DNA from: Neckera pumila
Lineage: Eukaryota; Streptophyta; Bryopsida; Hypnales; Neckeraceae
Length of the DNA stretch: 64,000 bases
Direction: 5' to 3'
Assembly: GCA_963969595.1 (NCBI GenBank)
Contig: OZ018408.1
Coordinates: forward strand, 33,046,108-33,110,107
Part shown: piece by piece, positions 36,686 to 49,847 of the stretch
Position numbering within the stretch: the stretch's first letter is position 1
Layout of the letters: every line of letters begins with the position of its first letter
Notes under the pieces: model-generated
Databases searched by the model: none
Seen by the model: only the letters and a program-made list of their open reading frames with translations
What the model was told of the DNA's origin: nothing
Made by a program: the position numbers and the translations under genes

Positions 36686-39030
36686 GCCGAATCCATTCTA
36701 GTGTTCAGACATTTTTTTCCTTTTTATTCAACTTTTTGTTTTAAGCACAAGAGGATTTATATATCAAGTTATGATACTAGGGTGGTTTTCCCAAGAGAAA
36801 ATGAAAGAGGTAGAATAATTTTGTTAACCGAAATTTTGTTAAAATGGAGGTATAATTCTACAAACTTGGCACTTTTACGTTTAGACCACGCGTTCTAAAA
36901 TCTATACCAATTCTAGACTTTAGAGCTACATAAGGAAATGAATGGAAAAATGGCATATGGAGTATTGCCATTTTAACAGAATTCTCATATACTTTCCCAA
37001 TGGAAGTGGTTGGAAATTCAACAAGTAAGTTTCCAAGGTTAGACTGGAATTGCCTTTTGTAGGATGTGAACTTTAACTCAGATGGAAGGAGAGTAGGGAA
37101 TCGGCAATGGACTTCAAGTAATGATTTGGTTCATGTTAGATCAACAAAATTGATTTCAAAGCCTCAATGACTCCCAAAGACAATCATGGGACATTGTTGA
37201 GTAATGACATAATATTATTCTCCAAGGTTGAAGGCTTTCCTTAATTAAAATCGAGAAGTGGAATACTTGCAATTTTCATCAAAGGTTGAAAATCCAATAA
37301 ATATGCAAATTGAAGAAAATACAAGGACATCATACAGAGTAGTTGCAAGAGATATTTTTACTACTTATTGCAATTTGGACAAAATATGAGGTCATGACTG
37401 AATACTAAGTAGTAGTTATGGACCAATATTTTTAGTGTTTCTAAATGTGTTTTAAAAAGCCATTGATCTCCTCAGTTGCAGTCTTTTCCTGACGATGACT
37501 TGTTTGAATTTTTGATTCTGTGGGTGGTTCCGCTCCCCCAACGACAGCCTGAAACTTACTTAGATTGCACTTACGAAGTTGGTTTATCAAACAAGTCCAC
37601 AGTTCTAAAGATTCCTCTGCAACAACAAAGTCGGAAACCACAAACAGAAATCTAGCTTCTTATCTAGAGAGAGTATGACTGAATACGTCTCGTCACGCCC
37701 ACTTCCCTTTCAAGTGTGAATTCTCTGCTTAGAAGTACAACCAGCGCAACATTTTTCAACAACACTCTTGTTGCATATTATGTTTCGTCTGTCAAAATCT
37801 GGATTTTAAACTCTCACAATGTGGATGAAAATGTTTAAAGATGAGAATATGACCATCCATTGGGATGGAAACGTGGGAGGATTTAGTGACACTGCATCTA
37901 TTCATATAATAGATGTGAAGTGAAGCTCCTTGTCCAACGTAAGCAGTGTCCGAAGCTTGAATAATAGTCGAGAAAAGACTATGTAAGTATCTATCTTCTC
38001 CTTTCATCTTAGTTTGTTCTCTTCTCCAAATTGGTGAAGATCTAGACAGGAAGAGAAACCCTTGGTTCACCAACCCAAACGAAACCTCAACATCAGCAAC
38101 TTCAAAACTCAACTTCTGCAGACACAATGTATATCATGTATGATAGTCAATATTTTCAAGTCTGTTCAATTGCGTTCTTTTTTGAAAAGCTCCTTCTTTC
38201 TTCAGCATGAATTACTTGCAAAATTCCGTATATATCCCTCAGTTTACAAAAGAGTAAGGAATATTATCTAGCACGTACGAAACAATCTCTTCGGGTCTTC
38301 TGCTCCCTATCAACTCTGCCTCTTTGACTCTCCACACTGCTAAACCCTAACCTCTCAGGCTTCCAAGCAGGGAGGAAGAAACAGTGACACTTCGACTTTA
38401 ACATTAACAACTTGTAATGTATTCAACTTTCGAAAACTTGACCAGAACTCGACTTGGAAGCACCAAATTTGGGAGCATGTTCGGCATTGCTGAACATAGA
38501 TTTTGTAAAACTCAAGAGTTGGCTTTGAACTGTTGTGTCTTTGAGTAGCTATTTTGAATTCTTACACTAGCAAAATTTCCATTCCGTTTGGAACCAACGT
38601 CTGCAGTCTCTATTAAATGGCATCTTGAAACCACATTCTTTAACCCTAAAAAGTGCACAGGACCATTTTTCTGGTCGCTGCCCAACTTCAGGGGCTGCCA
38701 AGTCCCCAAAACATACTTTTTTTTAAGTTTCATGTGTTTCTTATGTAGCTCGTCAAGTTACATTAGAAGAATTTTGGGGCCTCTGAAGGGCTACTCCAAA
38801 GTGACCATTTAGTCTATTAAAATGTAGGTAGGTTTCCTATGAAAATTGTCAGAAGTACATTGTCAAATGATGTGAATTTTGCAAAGCTAGTGAATTTCGC
38901 AAAACTAGTCAATGAGAGCAAGCCTGTCACCAACTTCTACAATAAAAAAAGCCAATACAAGTTGACCATCATTTGGTCTTGGTTCACTATTTGAATAAAC
39001 TCCAGATTTCAAAAAAGAAAAAGGCCAGTA
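36686..39030. other. Spacer with possible unrecognised gene remnant at 37.4-38.3 kb (minus)
   Basis: Two minus-strand open frames (38127-37792, 111 codons; 37641-37441, 66 codons) lie in sequence of gene-like composition, and the second is preceded on its strand by a good acceptor (TTGTTGCAG) and contains a donor CGTAAGTGC. I recognise no domain and cannot link them in phase with confidence. The rest is AT-rich. At about 38770-38815 a 'gcctctgaagggctactccaaagtgacc' phrase belongs to a dispersed repeat that recurs near 57.88, 62.04 and 62.30 kb. Confidence 0.25.
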
Positions 39031-39034
39031 TTAA

Positions 39035-39957
39035 CCCCTAAAGGATCAAGGCCTTTTTTCTGCCAAAAAACACTCAAAACTGTCATTTCTGTAGCAAAGA
39101 GTAAAAAAAATTGATAATTGTTTTTTTTTCACATCTAACCATAGGATCTTATACCCAACTAGTATGACAATGTGTGGAAAAAATTTCAGAATTTTTGACC
39201 GCACAGATTGCAGGATATTTGCGTTTAAAGTAAAAAAACAAGTTTTTCAGCACATTGTGGGACTAGATTTTATGACTTTGAATATTTTTAACTTAAATTT
39301 TTTGCACTACAGAGTTTTGAGCTTTTAATCTCTATAGTGGAGAATTGAGTTGAGAGTCTAGGAAAAAAAAAGAAATCCAAAAAAACTTAATTTTCATTAT
39401 TAAAAAAATTGTTAAGTAGAAGTAGGTGTGAGATAGAAGGAAAATCTAAAATATTAATATCTTTTATATGGAATTAAAAAACACTAATTCCAATGGTGAG
39501 ATTGTTCAAGCAAAACAACTAGACCTTGTGGAACTTTTTTTTTTGAAAAATTATAAAAATTGCATTCAAAAATGAATCCTACAAGTTATTTTTTTCACGA
39601 AGATGCTCTTAGTGCCCGAAAAAAAAGATTGTCCATAAATTTCTCATAACAAATCCAAATGAAATGAATCAAAGCTTCCCAAATAGAAAAAAATATAATC
39701 TATAAAAAAAAAAAAAATTTAAAAATTTAAAAATAAACTGCAAATTTTTTTTGGTTGTCCCACGTCCCCTATTTTGAGCTTATTTGGGCATAACTTTTTT
39801 TCCCGAGCACTGATTGAAGAAAAAATTATATTCCCGTAAAGCTTAGCAGTTTTTCAATCTTTGAAAAAAGTTTCAAAAAATCACGACAAAAATTCAGCCT
39901 ATAGGTACCTACCCGAAATCCCATTTGTCCTCCAAAGGGACAATGGTCCTTTAGGGG
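39035..39957 (+). mobile_element. TTAA-flanked piggyBac-like element, copy A (923 bp)
   Basis: TTAA at 39031-39034 and 39958-39961. The left end is CCCCTAAAGGATCAAGGCC; the right end read in reverse is CCCCTAAAGGACCATTGTCC. Known piggyBac features are an exact TTAA duplication and ends starting with CCC. The interior is AT-rich, lacks a transposase ORF and is collinear with copies at 43.5, 48.9 and 50.7 kb. Confidence 0.75.
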
Positions 39958-40063
39958 TTAAACAAGGTTTTTAGTTGAAAATTAAAAATCAAAGTATCCA
40001 ATCAAGTCTAATTAAACCAATTTAAGTGGCTTTTGAATTTGTATATTTAGAGATGAAATTAGG

Positions 40064-40645
40064 AACCTCTTTATACAAATGAGGTAATTGTAGGGGAAAC
40101 AATGCATGTGGGATATGTAAATTAGGAGAAATAGGAGCTCCATTGCTCATTGTTATTAAAATTGTATTAAAAGCAGAATTTTGGGACTCATTTAGGCTTA
40201 GTAAAATAACTTTTTTGAAAAAACTTTGGACTAAGAAAAGTTGGAGAATAAAGCTAAGTTTCATATTCAAAAATCCTTTTGAGATTTCAAGTCTCCAATA
40301 AAAAATTATGGACAAAATCTAGACCCGATGTTTGAAGGAACCTTTTTTTTCATTTTCCTTGACATTTTCAAACATCCGGTTGGAAACTTATCCATAACTT
40401 TTGAGTGGAGAATTGAATATCAAAAGGATTTTGAATTATTAGGCTGAACTTGATTCTCCAACTTTTTTTAGTCCAAAATTTTTCCAAAATTTTTACTTTA
40501 CTATGCCTAAATGAGGCACAAAATTCTGCTTTTAGTACAATTTCTTTTTTTCACTTAACTTTGAGAGGTGGAGCTCCTACTCAATCCAAGTTATATATCC
40601 CACATGCATTGTTCTACCTACCACTACCCCACTTCTATAAAGATC
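40064..40645. mobile_element. Fold-back element, family B copy 2
   Basis: The halves mirror each other around 40350. Paired landmarks: AACAATGCATGTGGGATATG / ATATCCCACATGCATTGTT, GGAGCTCCA / TGGAGCTCC, GCAGAATTTTG / AAATTCTGC, AATTATGGACAAA / TTATCCATAACTT. Downstream sequence to about 41030 also matches that downstream of copy 3 (60.45-60.83 kb), so the full repeat unit may be near 1 kb. Confidence 0.8.
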
Positions 40646-43492
40646 TTCTCCTCTCATCTTCTAACACTTAAATTGTCCACAAAATAAGTCTTTCACATTG
40701 ACATAAAAAGAATTCTTGATGGTAAGTCACTCGACTCTTTTTGGGCGTTTGCATTTCTCTTACAATTTGGATTGAGAGGAAGATGCATCCAAGTAGAAAG
40801 TGTTTAATAATCAAGGAGTATGGTGCTTTAATACATCTTAACCTTAATTATTACACTTTTGACTTGGATTTTCTGCCAATAACAAACATTTGACATTGAG
40901 ATTGATGGTGAACAAGAATAGTGGAAAAATATATAGTTAAGCAAGAAAAAACATTGTTTATTGGGTCCTCGGAAGGCTATAGAGCAGCCCTCCGGAGGCC
41001 CCAAATTTTCTCTAATGTCTTTCCATAGCTGAAAAGAACTCTTGATTTGAACAAAAATTCCATGTTGGATGATTTTTCAAACTCAAAGAGTTCAAAGGAT
41101 GCTCCCTGTAGATTGTCTTGGAAGAAAGACCTAGCTAATGAGAGGTCATCTCAAGAAAAAATACTCTAGAGATAAGTGCAAGTGGATAAGGACTACTTGG
41201 TTGGCAAGCAGATAGTTGATGGTTTTTGTCATAATGAATTCTTGTTTTGGCCTACTATACCTCCATTGATTATAAAGCTTTGTAAAAATTGCCTTGCATG
41301 TTCTCAATTATTTCTTATTGGTCAAAAAAAAAAAATTTACATTTGCAAAAATCTTTAGATATGCCCTTTTAAAGTCATTTTGCTTGAGAAAAAAAATTAT
41401 TGTTTAAAAAAAATTTAACTTTGATTGTAAATATCTCAAAATCTATAATGTGAAATTCTTAAAAAATTGAAAGATTTACCAACTTGACAATAATGAATAA
41501 GATCCTATGGTCCTAGGAAATGACTCTAAAAAACATTTTTTGTTGATCTTTACAAAAGGTACATAGTTTAAAGGTGAGTTTCTTGAGAGGACCTCTTTGG
41601 ATATTGGGATTAAAAGGTAGAAATGTTGTATTCAATCAATTATAATATGAATTTTAAGCATCTTTTTGTTCCTACTCTACAAATTTTTCTTTCTTGTTTG
41701 TTTTAAATCTTAAGGGTCATTGCAAAAAACATTTAACATTTTTTGTTTCAAAAATGTTGCTTTGGGTCAAAGGACTGTCATTGCTACAATCACTACAAGT
41801 ACTATGCTGGAACAATGTAGTACAAATTGTGAAAATGAACTTAAAATAAAATTTAATATAAAATTTAAAATATTTTAAAAAAAACATTTAAAATGAATTA
41901 AAAAATGAGTTTAAAAATCAATGGGCCCACTTTGCAATACTGTATATTACTACTAATTGCAATAGACTACTACAAAGCCGGGGGGGGGAAACTAGCAAAA
42001 AATGGATACATGAACAATAAGGTTTCTAGCAATCTCAAAGAAAATCATGAAAATGAATCAAGAATGGCCATTTTTCTACACTTTGACACACTTGAATTAT
42101 ACCAAATACTTCTGAAAGGATTTTTTTTCATTCCACTCTTTGCACAAAGGATGCATAGTTTGAGCCTGTATGCACGCTGCACATGTCAGAATTTGCATAA
42201 AATCTCATCATTGCATGTAAACTTAGCACGACACCTATATTCCAATTTTTGGCTCCAAATTTGCATTTTTAGGTCTAAAATAGGACTGAAATCCCCCCAA
42301 ATGGCAAAAGTAGACATCCAACTGAGGACTCTTTAAAAGTAGTGAACTAATTTTCAAAAAGTTCAGAAAATTATTCAATGTCTATGCTATCACATATACC
42401 TTCATTTCAAATTTTATGAGCATTGGATGTACACTGCAAAAGTTATAGCCAAAATACCAACCACCAATTTGAAGCCAAGGGGCCAAAAAATAAGACAAGT
42501 GTTTCTTACAACCACCTCTAAAGTTCTTTGACAATTTTCACAAAAAGTGTCCAAAATTGACACTTTCTAGTGTATTAAGCACGTCTAAAATATTAAAAAC
42601 ACTTTTCAAACTTTCAACCATATAAATATTTACTAGACTACTAAAGGATGTTGAGGAAAAAATCTCAAATCATTTGACCACATAGATTGCAAGATTATTA
42701 CATTTGAAATTAGAAGAATAATTGTTTGGGCCTTGCCCAACAAGATCAACAATAGTTTGATTCCTCTTTGTAGAGAAGGAGGCACCATCCAAGTTTGGGA
42801 ATTTAGACCATTGCATAAGTGGTTATATAGGGTACTTGCATGCCAATTTCTTGAAGATAATGGAAGTGACAAACATACACCAAAAAAACTTGCATTGAGA
42901 GAGTGAGAGATGCCCCCCAAAAGCAACTAAATAAGCAAGAGTTCAATTGTTTTCGGAAAACTTATTTTTTGAAGAATCAAAATTCCGACAATCAATACAA
43001 ATCTTTCCTTTTTTTAATCAAATAATTAAATAAATAATAAATAATAAATCTCATGAATTTACAGAAGAGTTTTTGCAAATTGGGTTCTAAAATTATTCTA
43101 AAATTGCCGTTTATTGTGCATTGAGTGAAAATTAGAATTAAATTTTTCTTTTGCACTTTTAGCTACAAATTATTTTTCTACACTACCATGATTGAGATTG
43201 TGTTGAAGAAATTCTATACATTTGGCTTTGTAGATTGCAAGATATAAGCTTTCAAAGTTAATGAAAAGACTTCACAGCTTGCTTAATTGCTTGCCTTCAC
43301 TATTAGCATATTACCCGAGTGCTCCTAAATTTTCAAGCCCTATAATTTTTGGTTTAGGCACCCAATTGGAAAAAAAATTATATTTTAAAGAAGTTGACAA
43401 TAATGTGCATATTTGATAAGAATTTCACTTTCATCTGCTCAAAATTGGCTTCATATGAATCCACCCGAGCTTTCAAAAAGATCCACTAGAGC
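40646..43492. other. AT-rich repeat-derived DNA
   Basis: The first ~390 bp match the downstream flank of fold-back copy 3. At 42590-42710 and 43190-43260 words of the TTAA-flanked family interior recur ('accatataaatatttactagac', 'cacatagattgcaag'), suggesting decayed copies. An eight-G run lies near 41981. No gene seen. Confidence 0.4.
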
Positions 43493-44283
43493 TTAACCTC
43501 TAAAAAACCAAGGCCCTTTTTTTGCCAAAAAACACTCAAAATTGCCATTTCTATAGCAAAGAGTAAGAAAATTTGAAAATGAATTTTTTTGCACCTCTAA
43601 CCCTAGGATCTTACACCTAACTAGTATGAGAATGTGTGGTAAAAATTTCAAAATTTTTGACCGCACCAATTGCAAGATATTTGCGTTTAATGTGAAAAAA
43701 CCCAATTTTTCGACACATTGCAGGACTAGATTATTTGACTTTGAACCTTCTTAACTTCAATTGTTTGCACTACAAAGTTTTGAGCTTTAAATTTCTATGG
43801 TGGAGAATTGAGTTGAGTGTCTAGAGGAAAAAAAATTCAAAAAAAGTTTTTTTCATACTTCAAAAAATTGTTAAGTAGAAGTAGATACAAGATACAAGAT
43901 ACAAGTAGATACAAGATAGAAGGAAAATCTAAACTATTAATATCTCTAAAATGGAATTAAAATGCACTAATCCCAATGGTAAGATTGTTTTAGCAAATAG
44001 ACTAAACCATGTGGAATTTATATTTTTTGAAAAAATGAAAAAATTGCATTCAGAAATGAATCCTACAAGTTATTTTTCCAAGAAGATCGGCTCTAATTGC
44101 CTGAAAAACAAGATTGTTCATAACTTTCTTATAACAAATCCAAATGGAATGAATCAAATATTTTTAGGTAGATAAATATATAAACTATGAGAAAAAAATT
44201 CAAATTTTTGAAATTTTTTTTGTTGCCCCCTCTCTCTCCCACCTAAGTTCCGAGCTATTTGGGGCATAATTTTTGTTTCCGGG

Positions 44284-47200
44284 TGTCGTAGCACAGAAAG
44301 CACAATTCCTTCTCTAAAGTCCAAATTAGTCCTAAAGTGACTCGTGTATCGTTCCACAGAGATTTGGGTTGTAGTTCTCCTAATTGACCGGAATGTTACT
44401 AATCGGTATACAAAACAAAACCCCAAGTACTAGTCTAGACCAGATCCAATTCCAATAATCCGGAACCGAAAAACGCTTTCCTGATTATACTGCAGGTCTA
44501 GGGTAATTACTATATGTATTTAAACTTGAGTTTAACCTCTGGACCAAGAGGGATCCGCAACTTTGGGATTAAAGAAGGAAGCTTAACTCTTACCCTCCGA
44601 GTTTAATGTGTCAGGAGTTTCCACAGAATAAACTTGGAAAAGAAAACTTTGAAAAGAACATTGAAAACAAGACCTTCCTCACAACTAGACCGGAAGGGTT
44701 ACGCAGGCTAGCAGGTCATGCAAGATGGTCTGAATTCTCCTACCAAAGGTTACAACGACGAACTACCGGACAATCCACGATCTAGGTAGAGAAGGAGAAT
44801 CAGGAAAAGTGGGAGAGCAGTGGATGCTTCTTGACAAAAGCCAGCTCTAATTCTCAAAGGAAATCCTACTATATCCTGTTTGCTATTCAATCTCTCCAGG
44901 GACCGGATACTTCCTGCATCCGGGCTCACTCCCTCCTTACCCAAGTCTGCAATCACATTGCTCAAACAAAAATATGGACAAGTGCAAAAGCGTGCAGTAC
45001 ACAATTGTGAATTGGAAAATACCAATGGATTTTGCAGATATTCTATTGGGAAAACAAAGTATGGAAATGAATCCGGATCACATCAATAATTCGAGCTTAA
45101 ATACTAAACTACCACTCTAACTCAAAAAGTGTCTATGTCTAATTTCAGCCAAGAGAATGACACGTTTCATTCCTTCTCGGACTGCTAGAGTAGTTGACTT
45201 AACTACAGTCCAAAAAGGTGTCCACTAAAAGTGGATCTCAGATCCTATAATTCCGGAATTAACTCGAATCCTAACTCCTACTTGCCTAAAACTTTCCTAC
45301 TGCCAAAATTAGGCTTGCAGCCCTACCGTCTATGCTACAGTCCTCTACCTACTTCCTATTCTTTTTTGCCGGTGAATCGCCTGTCCTGGCTGGTCCCTTT
45401 CGGGCCAGTGGCTTCTTTCCGGTCTAAAGCTTGGCAGCTCGTTTGGCCCAGAGTTTGGTCTTCTTTCTGGTCATCTTGGCCTTCATCGCTTGAGTGTCGG
45501 CCAATGCCAGGTCTGGATCAGAGTAAGGCTCAGACTCTTGCTCCGACCCGGACTCTTCTTCCTCCTCATCTGATTCGTCATCTTCTTCTTCCTCCTCTGG
45601 AATCCGGGCCGCTTTCTTCTTGGCCAACGGGGGTTCCGAAGCCTTCCTCTTGTGCACCATCGGGACAGGTTTCGCCACCTTGCTTTGAGGGGTTGCTTCA
45701 CCTCTAATTGCCTTCCGGATTACTCCCTTCCCGTGCGATCTTGATGACTGCTCGCGACCGGCTCCCAATTCGGTCTTGACAATGGACTAGATCAGGCCAG
45801 TCATCCTTCCTTCTTCTCCAAACTGCACCTTCTTTCTAGGAGTCTTCGGAGAAGACTTAGAAGGTGAGAGGGTACTGAGTTGCTTGGTCTTGGCACTCTC
45901 TCCTGGGACTGACCCGCTTGGACCGGTTGCTGGTTCCGATCCCTGCACCTTCGCTGGATCCGGCGCAGTTATTCCCGTTATCTCCACTGTATCGGGTTCC
46001 GGTTCGGTGACCTTGGTGATCTCCACCTCCGGCTCCTCCGGCTGGTTGGTCTTGGCCTCCTGGTGCTCCTCCGAGATAGGTGGGTTAGGTAATACCTGAG
46101 GAGTCTTCCCCTCGATCTTGTCTTCCTTGGCTAGCTGCGAGGCTGGCTCGGTCTCCGGTTCCGGTCTCGGTACAGGATCACCTTGCGGTCTGATTTTGCT
46201 CATTACTTCTCGCAGCTGCTCCAGTGTAGACTCCATCTTCTTGGGGTAAGTCACCATCGCCAAAACCAACTTCGGGGCTAACTGCTTACTCTCCTCCATC
46301 ACTTGTTCGTCGAAGAGGTTGGCCTTGTTCACCACTTCTACCGGATGTTTGATGAAGTCCCGGATTCGGGATAGGGTATCTCGAGTCTGGGTGGAGAATT
46401 TCTTCTCCCTCTCCACTTCTTCATCCTTCTTCCGTAGCTCCTGCCTCAAGGCTGCTAGTTGGCTGGCCTGCTTGGCCAGCTCCGCCTTTCCTTCTTGACT
46501 CTCCTTTTCCTGAATAAGCCGGCTTATTCGAGTTAAGGCCTGGCTCAGGTGAGTGCCCCCTACAGTGGTGCAGATGGTCTGCATCACACTCCTTTCCTTC
46601 ATATACCGGTCCTTGAAGTCACTCAGCTCTCGTGAAATCCTCTCGAGTGGCTCATCTCTCCAGACCGGATCACTTTCCTTGGTCTGTTCCTCTTCCACTC
46701 GATCCTTTCCTCTCGTATCTTTTCCTTCATCGTCGCCTTCCCTTTCTGACTCACTCAGATCATCCTTACCCTCTTCTTCTTCATCTTCCTCATCTGAGGA
46801 CTCGTCCTCCATTCCGGTCTCAGGTTCTAAGTCTGGAAGTTCAAATTGTACGAGGGCGGATGCGGCTTCATACTCTACCTCCTCATCCTTCGTTAATAAT
46901 CCCTCAGACTGATAAAGATGATAGAGAAAGGGGCAGATAGGGGACGGCCTAGCCCTCTTCGCCTTTGCCATCTTATCTACCTGATCCTGAATGATCACTC
47001 CCCAATCTACTTTCCGGTCCCCTGCTAACGCACCAAAGATGGTGTTGGCTAGGGTCTGGGAAACTTGACTTGGCCTCTCTGTACTTGCACTCTCTTGTGT
47101 CGATACTAGCTGGAGACCGGAAACAGGAAGCGTATACTCTCTCCAAATTTTCAATATGGGCAGGGAAATTTGGATGGCCAATATCTGAACAGCTGATCCA

Positions 47201-47573
47201 TTAAGAGGGCCAACCACATTCCTTCCTAATGATTCCCTTAATTCAGGGTTTGCCTGTTAACCCAGCCCGTTAATTATTATCGTTTGCCCATGATTAGAAC
47301 GTCCCCCTAGGGTTAGGTAGGTCACCGTTGGGGTTTCAGTTCTCGATTCCGGTTTCCTGATCCTGTATAGGCTAATCCGGGTTTCGGTTCTGATTTTCTG
47401 GTATCGATGATTAGCTATTATATCTATTCCTGATCAACCAACTTCCGGTTTTCGGTCCTAATCACTATACGGTCTATAATTACTTTACAAAACGAAAAAA
47501 ATTACTGCAAAGAGGAATATTATCCTTCTATCTATAATTATATTTACTAAGATAGGGATTCCAGGTTCCCACA
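44284..47573 (-). mobile_element. Nested 3.29-kb element, TG...CA ends, CCGGG target duplication
   Basis: CCGGG occurs at 44279-44283 and 47574-47578. Between them the element starts TGTCGTAGCACAG and ends GGTTCCCACA. Intact family members at 39.8 and 49.7 kb run uninterrupted through the same point, so both borders are well supported. TG...CA ends with a 5-bp duplication fit an LTR-retrotransposon-type integration, but I see no long terminal repeats and no reverse transcriptase, protease or integrase. It carries one long minus-strand ORF (listed separately). GC-richer than its surroundings. Likely a non-autonomous, gag-only type element; a different class is possible. Confidence 0.75.
45424..47256 (-). 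pseudogene. Gag-like transposon ORF interrupted by one in-frame TAG
   Basis: One frame runs from 47256 to 45424 (611 codons) with a single internal TAG at 45789-45787, leaving about 489 codons before it and 120 after. No ATG opens the frame: it begins after a TAA at 47259-47257, close to a TTAACAG acceptor-like site, so the true N-terminus may be on an upstream exon. Contents in order: a globular part with VDWGVIIQ and PICPFLYHLY, wording I associate loosely with plant transposon proteins; an acidic tract (DESSDEEDEEEEG); a long Lys/Glu/Gln-rich coiled-coil-like region; a Pro/Glu-rich linker; then, after the TAG, a Lys/Arg-rich part with a second acidic tract. No zinc knuckle, protease or polymerase motif. 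Readthrough or a simple inactivating mutation are both possible. Confidence 0.6.
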
Positions 47574-47729
47574 CCGGGCATTGATTGAAAAAATAATTAT
47601 ATTCCCACATAGTTAATTAACTTTCTATCTTCAAAAAAAGTTTCAAATATCAGTACAAATTTCAGCCATAGGAACTTTTCCAAAATTCCCATTTGTCCCT
47701 TGAAGTAACAATGGTCTTTTAGGGGTTAA

Positions 47730-48925
47730 AGAACTTTAACGTTAAATAGGTTGTTTTGATTACTAAGCATTGACTTGAGCCTTCTTGCCACCATTCAAAG
47801 AAAGTATCATTTATCATATTTCTTAGCATTTACTAAAGGGTTCTAATTTTAGGGATGAAGAATCATGACTGAGGCATTTTTAACATTGTGATTAGAAGAA
47901 AAGAAATGGCCAGTACAAAGTTACTTACTATTAGGTTAAGAAGAATAAAATCATCATGGTCAAAAAATGCCTTGGATGAGAAAATGCCAAAGAATCATAC
48001 ATGTCCAAATTTTATTTAAGTTTTTTATACTTAGTCAAGGTGGCAATATTTGGGAAATCAAGAGTTGGTAAAAAGTTGGCAACAACTAATAAAAAATCCA
48101 TTTTTATTTATTTTTTAGCCACTTTTTTTAAAGGGGGTGAATTTAAACCATAGTAACACCTATTTCTTACTTATCATGATGGCAAAAAATTCATATAAAG
48201 AGTAATTCAAATTTGCTTGAAAGATCATTGCAAGAAACATGTTAATTTTGTCTTAAATGGAGTCATAAATGGAGTATGATCAGCAATGGAGCAAAATTTA
48301 CAAAGAAAGATAGTATAATTAGTACAATAACAAAAATAATATATCATCCAAAATATAGGCCTAGGCATGAAAAATGTTTTATGATCTCAAATCCACTTTT
48401 GTCTCTAAATTTCCTTGCAGCCAAATTGTAATTTTTGAGGTTTTGGTTAAATGATGCAGTTTAACTTTTGACTTGTACACTCACTAAGTTTAATGTATTT
48501 TTGAACACACATTTTTGATACCCATAGAAATCCAAAAATAGAATTTACTCTTACAAATGAGTTTCAATGCATTTTCTAAGAATTTTTGAATGATTTGGCC
48601 CCCAAAATTTAATTTTTGTAATTATTTCCATTCTCATTGAATTCTGAAGTTGAGATATCCCGCATACATGCAATAATAATAATTTTTTTTTACCTTGAGC
48701 TTGTAGATTTTACAAAGTCAAACTTGCTTACGGCCCTCATGCAGGCTCAAGTTGGTTCTTCACATTGAAACCCTTTCACTCTGGTTTGAGTTCATTTTAA
48801 CCTCTAAATGCCCAAAACCTTTTTAGAGCTTTTTGGAATTTGCTCTAAATTGAACAAAAAGTCAACATTTTAATTAGTTTTATCAATTTTTTGAATTGTA
48901 ACCATACAAATTCAAACTAGACATG
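47730..48925. other. AT-rich intergenic DNA
   Basis: No gene. 'TTTTAACCTCTAAATGCCC' near 48795 resembles a left end of the TTAA-flanked family, 130 bp before the complete copy at 48930, and may be a truncated copy. Confidence 0.35.
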
Positions 48926-48929
48926 TTAA

Positions 48930-49843
48930 CCCCTAAAGGCCCAAGGCCATTTTTTTGCCAAAAAGCACCCAAAACTGCCATTTTTTTAGCAAAGAGTGAA
49001 AACAAATTAAAAAATGTTTTTTTTTGCACATCTAACTATAGGATCTTACACCTAACTAGTATGAGAATGTGTGAAAAAAATTTCAGAATTTTTGACCACA
49101 CAGATTGCAAGATATCTACGTTTAAAGTGAAAAAAACAAATTTTTCAGCACATTGTGGGACTGGATTTTTTGACTTTGAACATTTTTAACTTAAAATTTT
49201 TACACTACAGAGTTTTGAGTTTTAAATGTTTATAGTGGAGAATTGAGGTGAAAATCTACCCAGAAAAAAGAAATTCAAAAAAACATAATTTGAATTATTG
49301 AAAAAATTGTTAAGTAGAAGTAGGTACAAGATAGAAGGAAAATCTAAAATATTCATATATTTTAGAAGGAATTAAAATGCACTAATTCCAATGGTCAAAT
49401 TGTTCTAGCAAGTAAACTTAACCATGCAAAAAAAAAAATTTGTAAAAATTGAAAAACTGCATTCAAAAAATGAATCCTACAAGTTATTTTTTTCAAAAAG
49501 ATGCTCTAACTGCCCGAAAAACAAGAATGTCCATAACTTTCTTATAACAAATTCAAATGAAATGAATCAAATCTTTTTAGATAGACAAAAACATAATCTA
49601 TGAGAAAAAGAATACTAAAAAAAAAAAAAAAAGTGCACATTTTTTTTGCTACCTGCCTTCCCCTGTTTTGAGCTTATTTGGTCATAACTTTTGTTCCCGG
49701 GCACCAATTGTGAAAAAAATTATACTCCCATGAAGCTAATTAGTTTTTCTACCTCTCAAAAAAGTTTCAGAAATTCAGGAGAAAATTTCAGCCCGTAGGT
49801 ACCTGCCCAAAAATGCATTTGTCCTCCTAAGGGCTTTTAGGGG
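48930..49843 (+). mobile_element. TTAA-flanked piggyBac-like element, copy C (914 bp)
   Basis: TTAA at 48926-48929 and 49844-49847. Left end CCCCTAAAGGCCCAAGGCC; right end in reverse CCCCTAAAAGCCC. The best-preserved copy for the stretch where copy B is split ('ttgttcccgggcaccaatt'). Open frame 48923-49189 on the plus strand is not gene-like. Confidence 0.75.
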
Positions 49844-49847
49844 TTAA

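Larger units (their letters stand above)
43497..47725 (+). mobile_element. TTAA-flanked piggyBac-like element, copy B, split by a nested insertion
   Basis: TTAA at 43493-43496 is followed by CCTCTAAAAAACCAAGGCC; the right end GGTCTTTTAGGGG is followed by TTAA at 47726-47729. Without the nested 3.29-kb element and one copy of its 5-bp duplication the length is 934 bp, like the intact copies. The break falls at the position equal to 'ttcccgggcac' in the 49.7-kb copy. Confidence 0.75.

Noticed and set aside
44284..44626. Possible LTR, because TTTCCACA at 44626 resembles the element end TTCCCACA
   Set aside because: No matching start or body at the other side of the element, so an LTR is not supported.
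46553..46940. Plus-strand Ser-rich frames inside the nested element
   Set aside because: Antisense of Glu/Asp-rich codons of the gag-like ORF.
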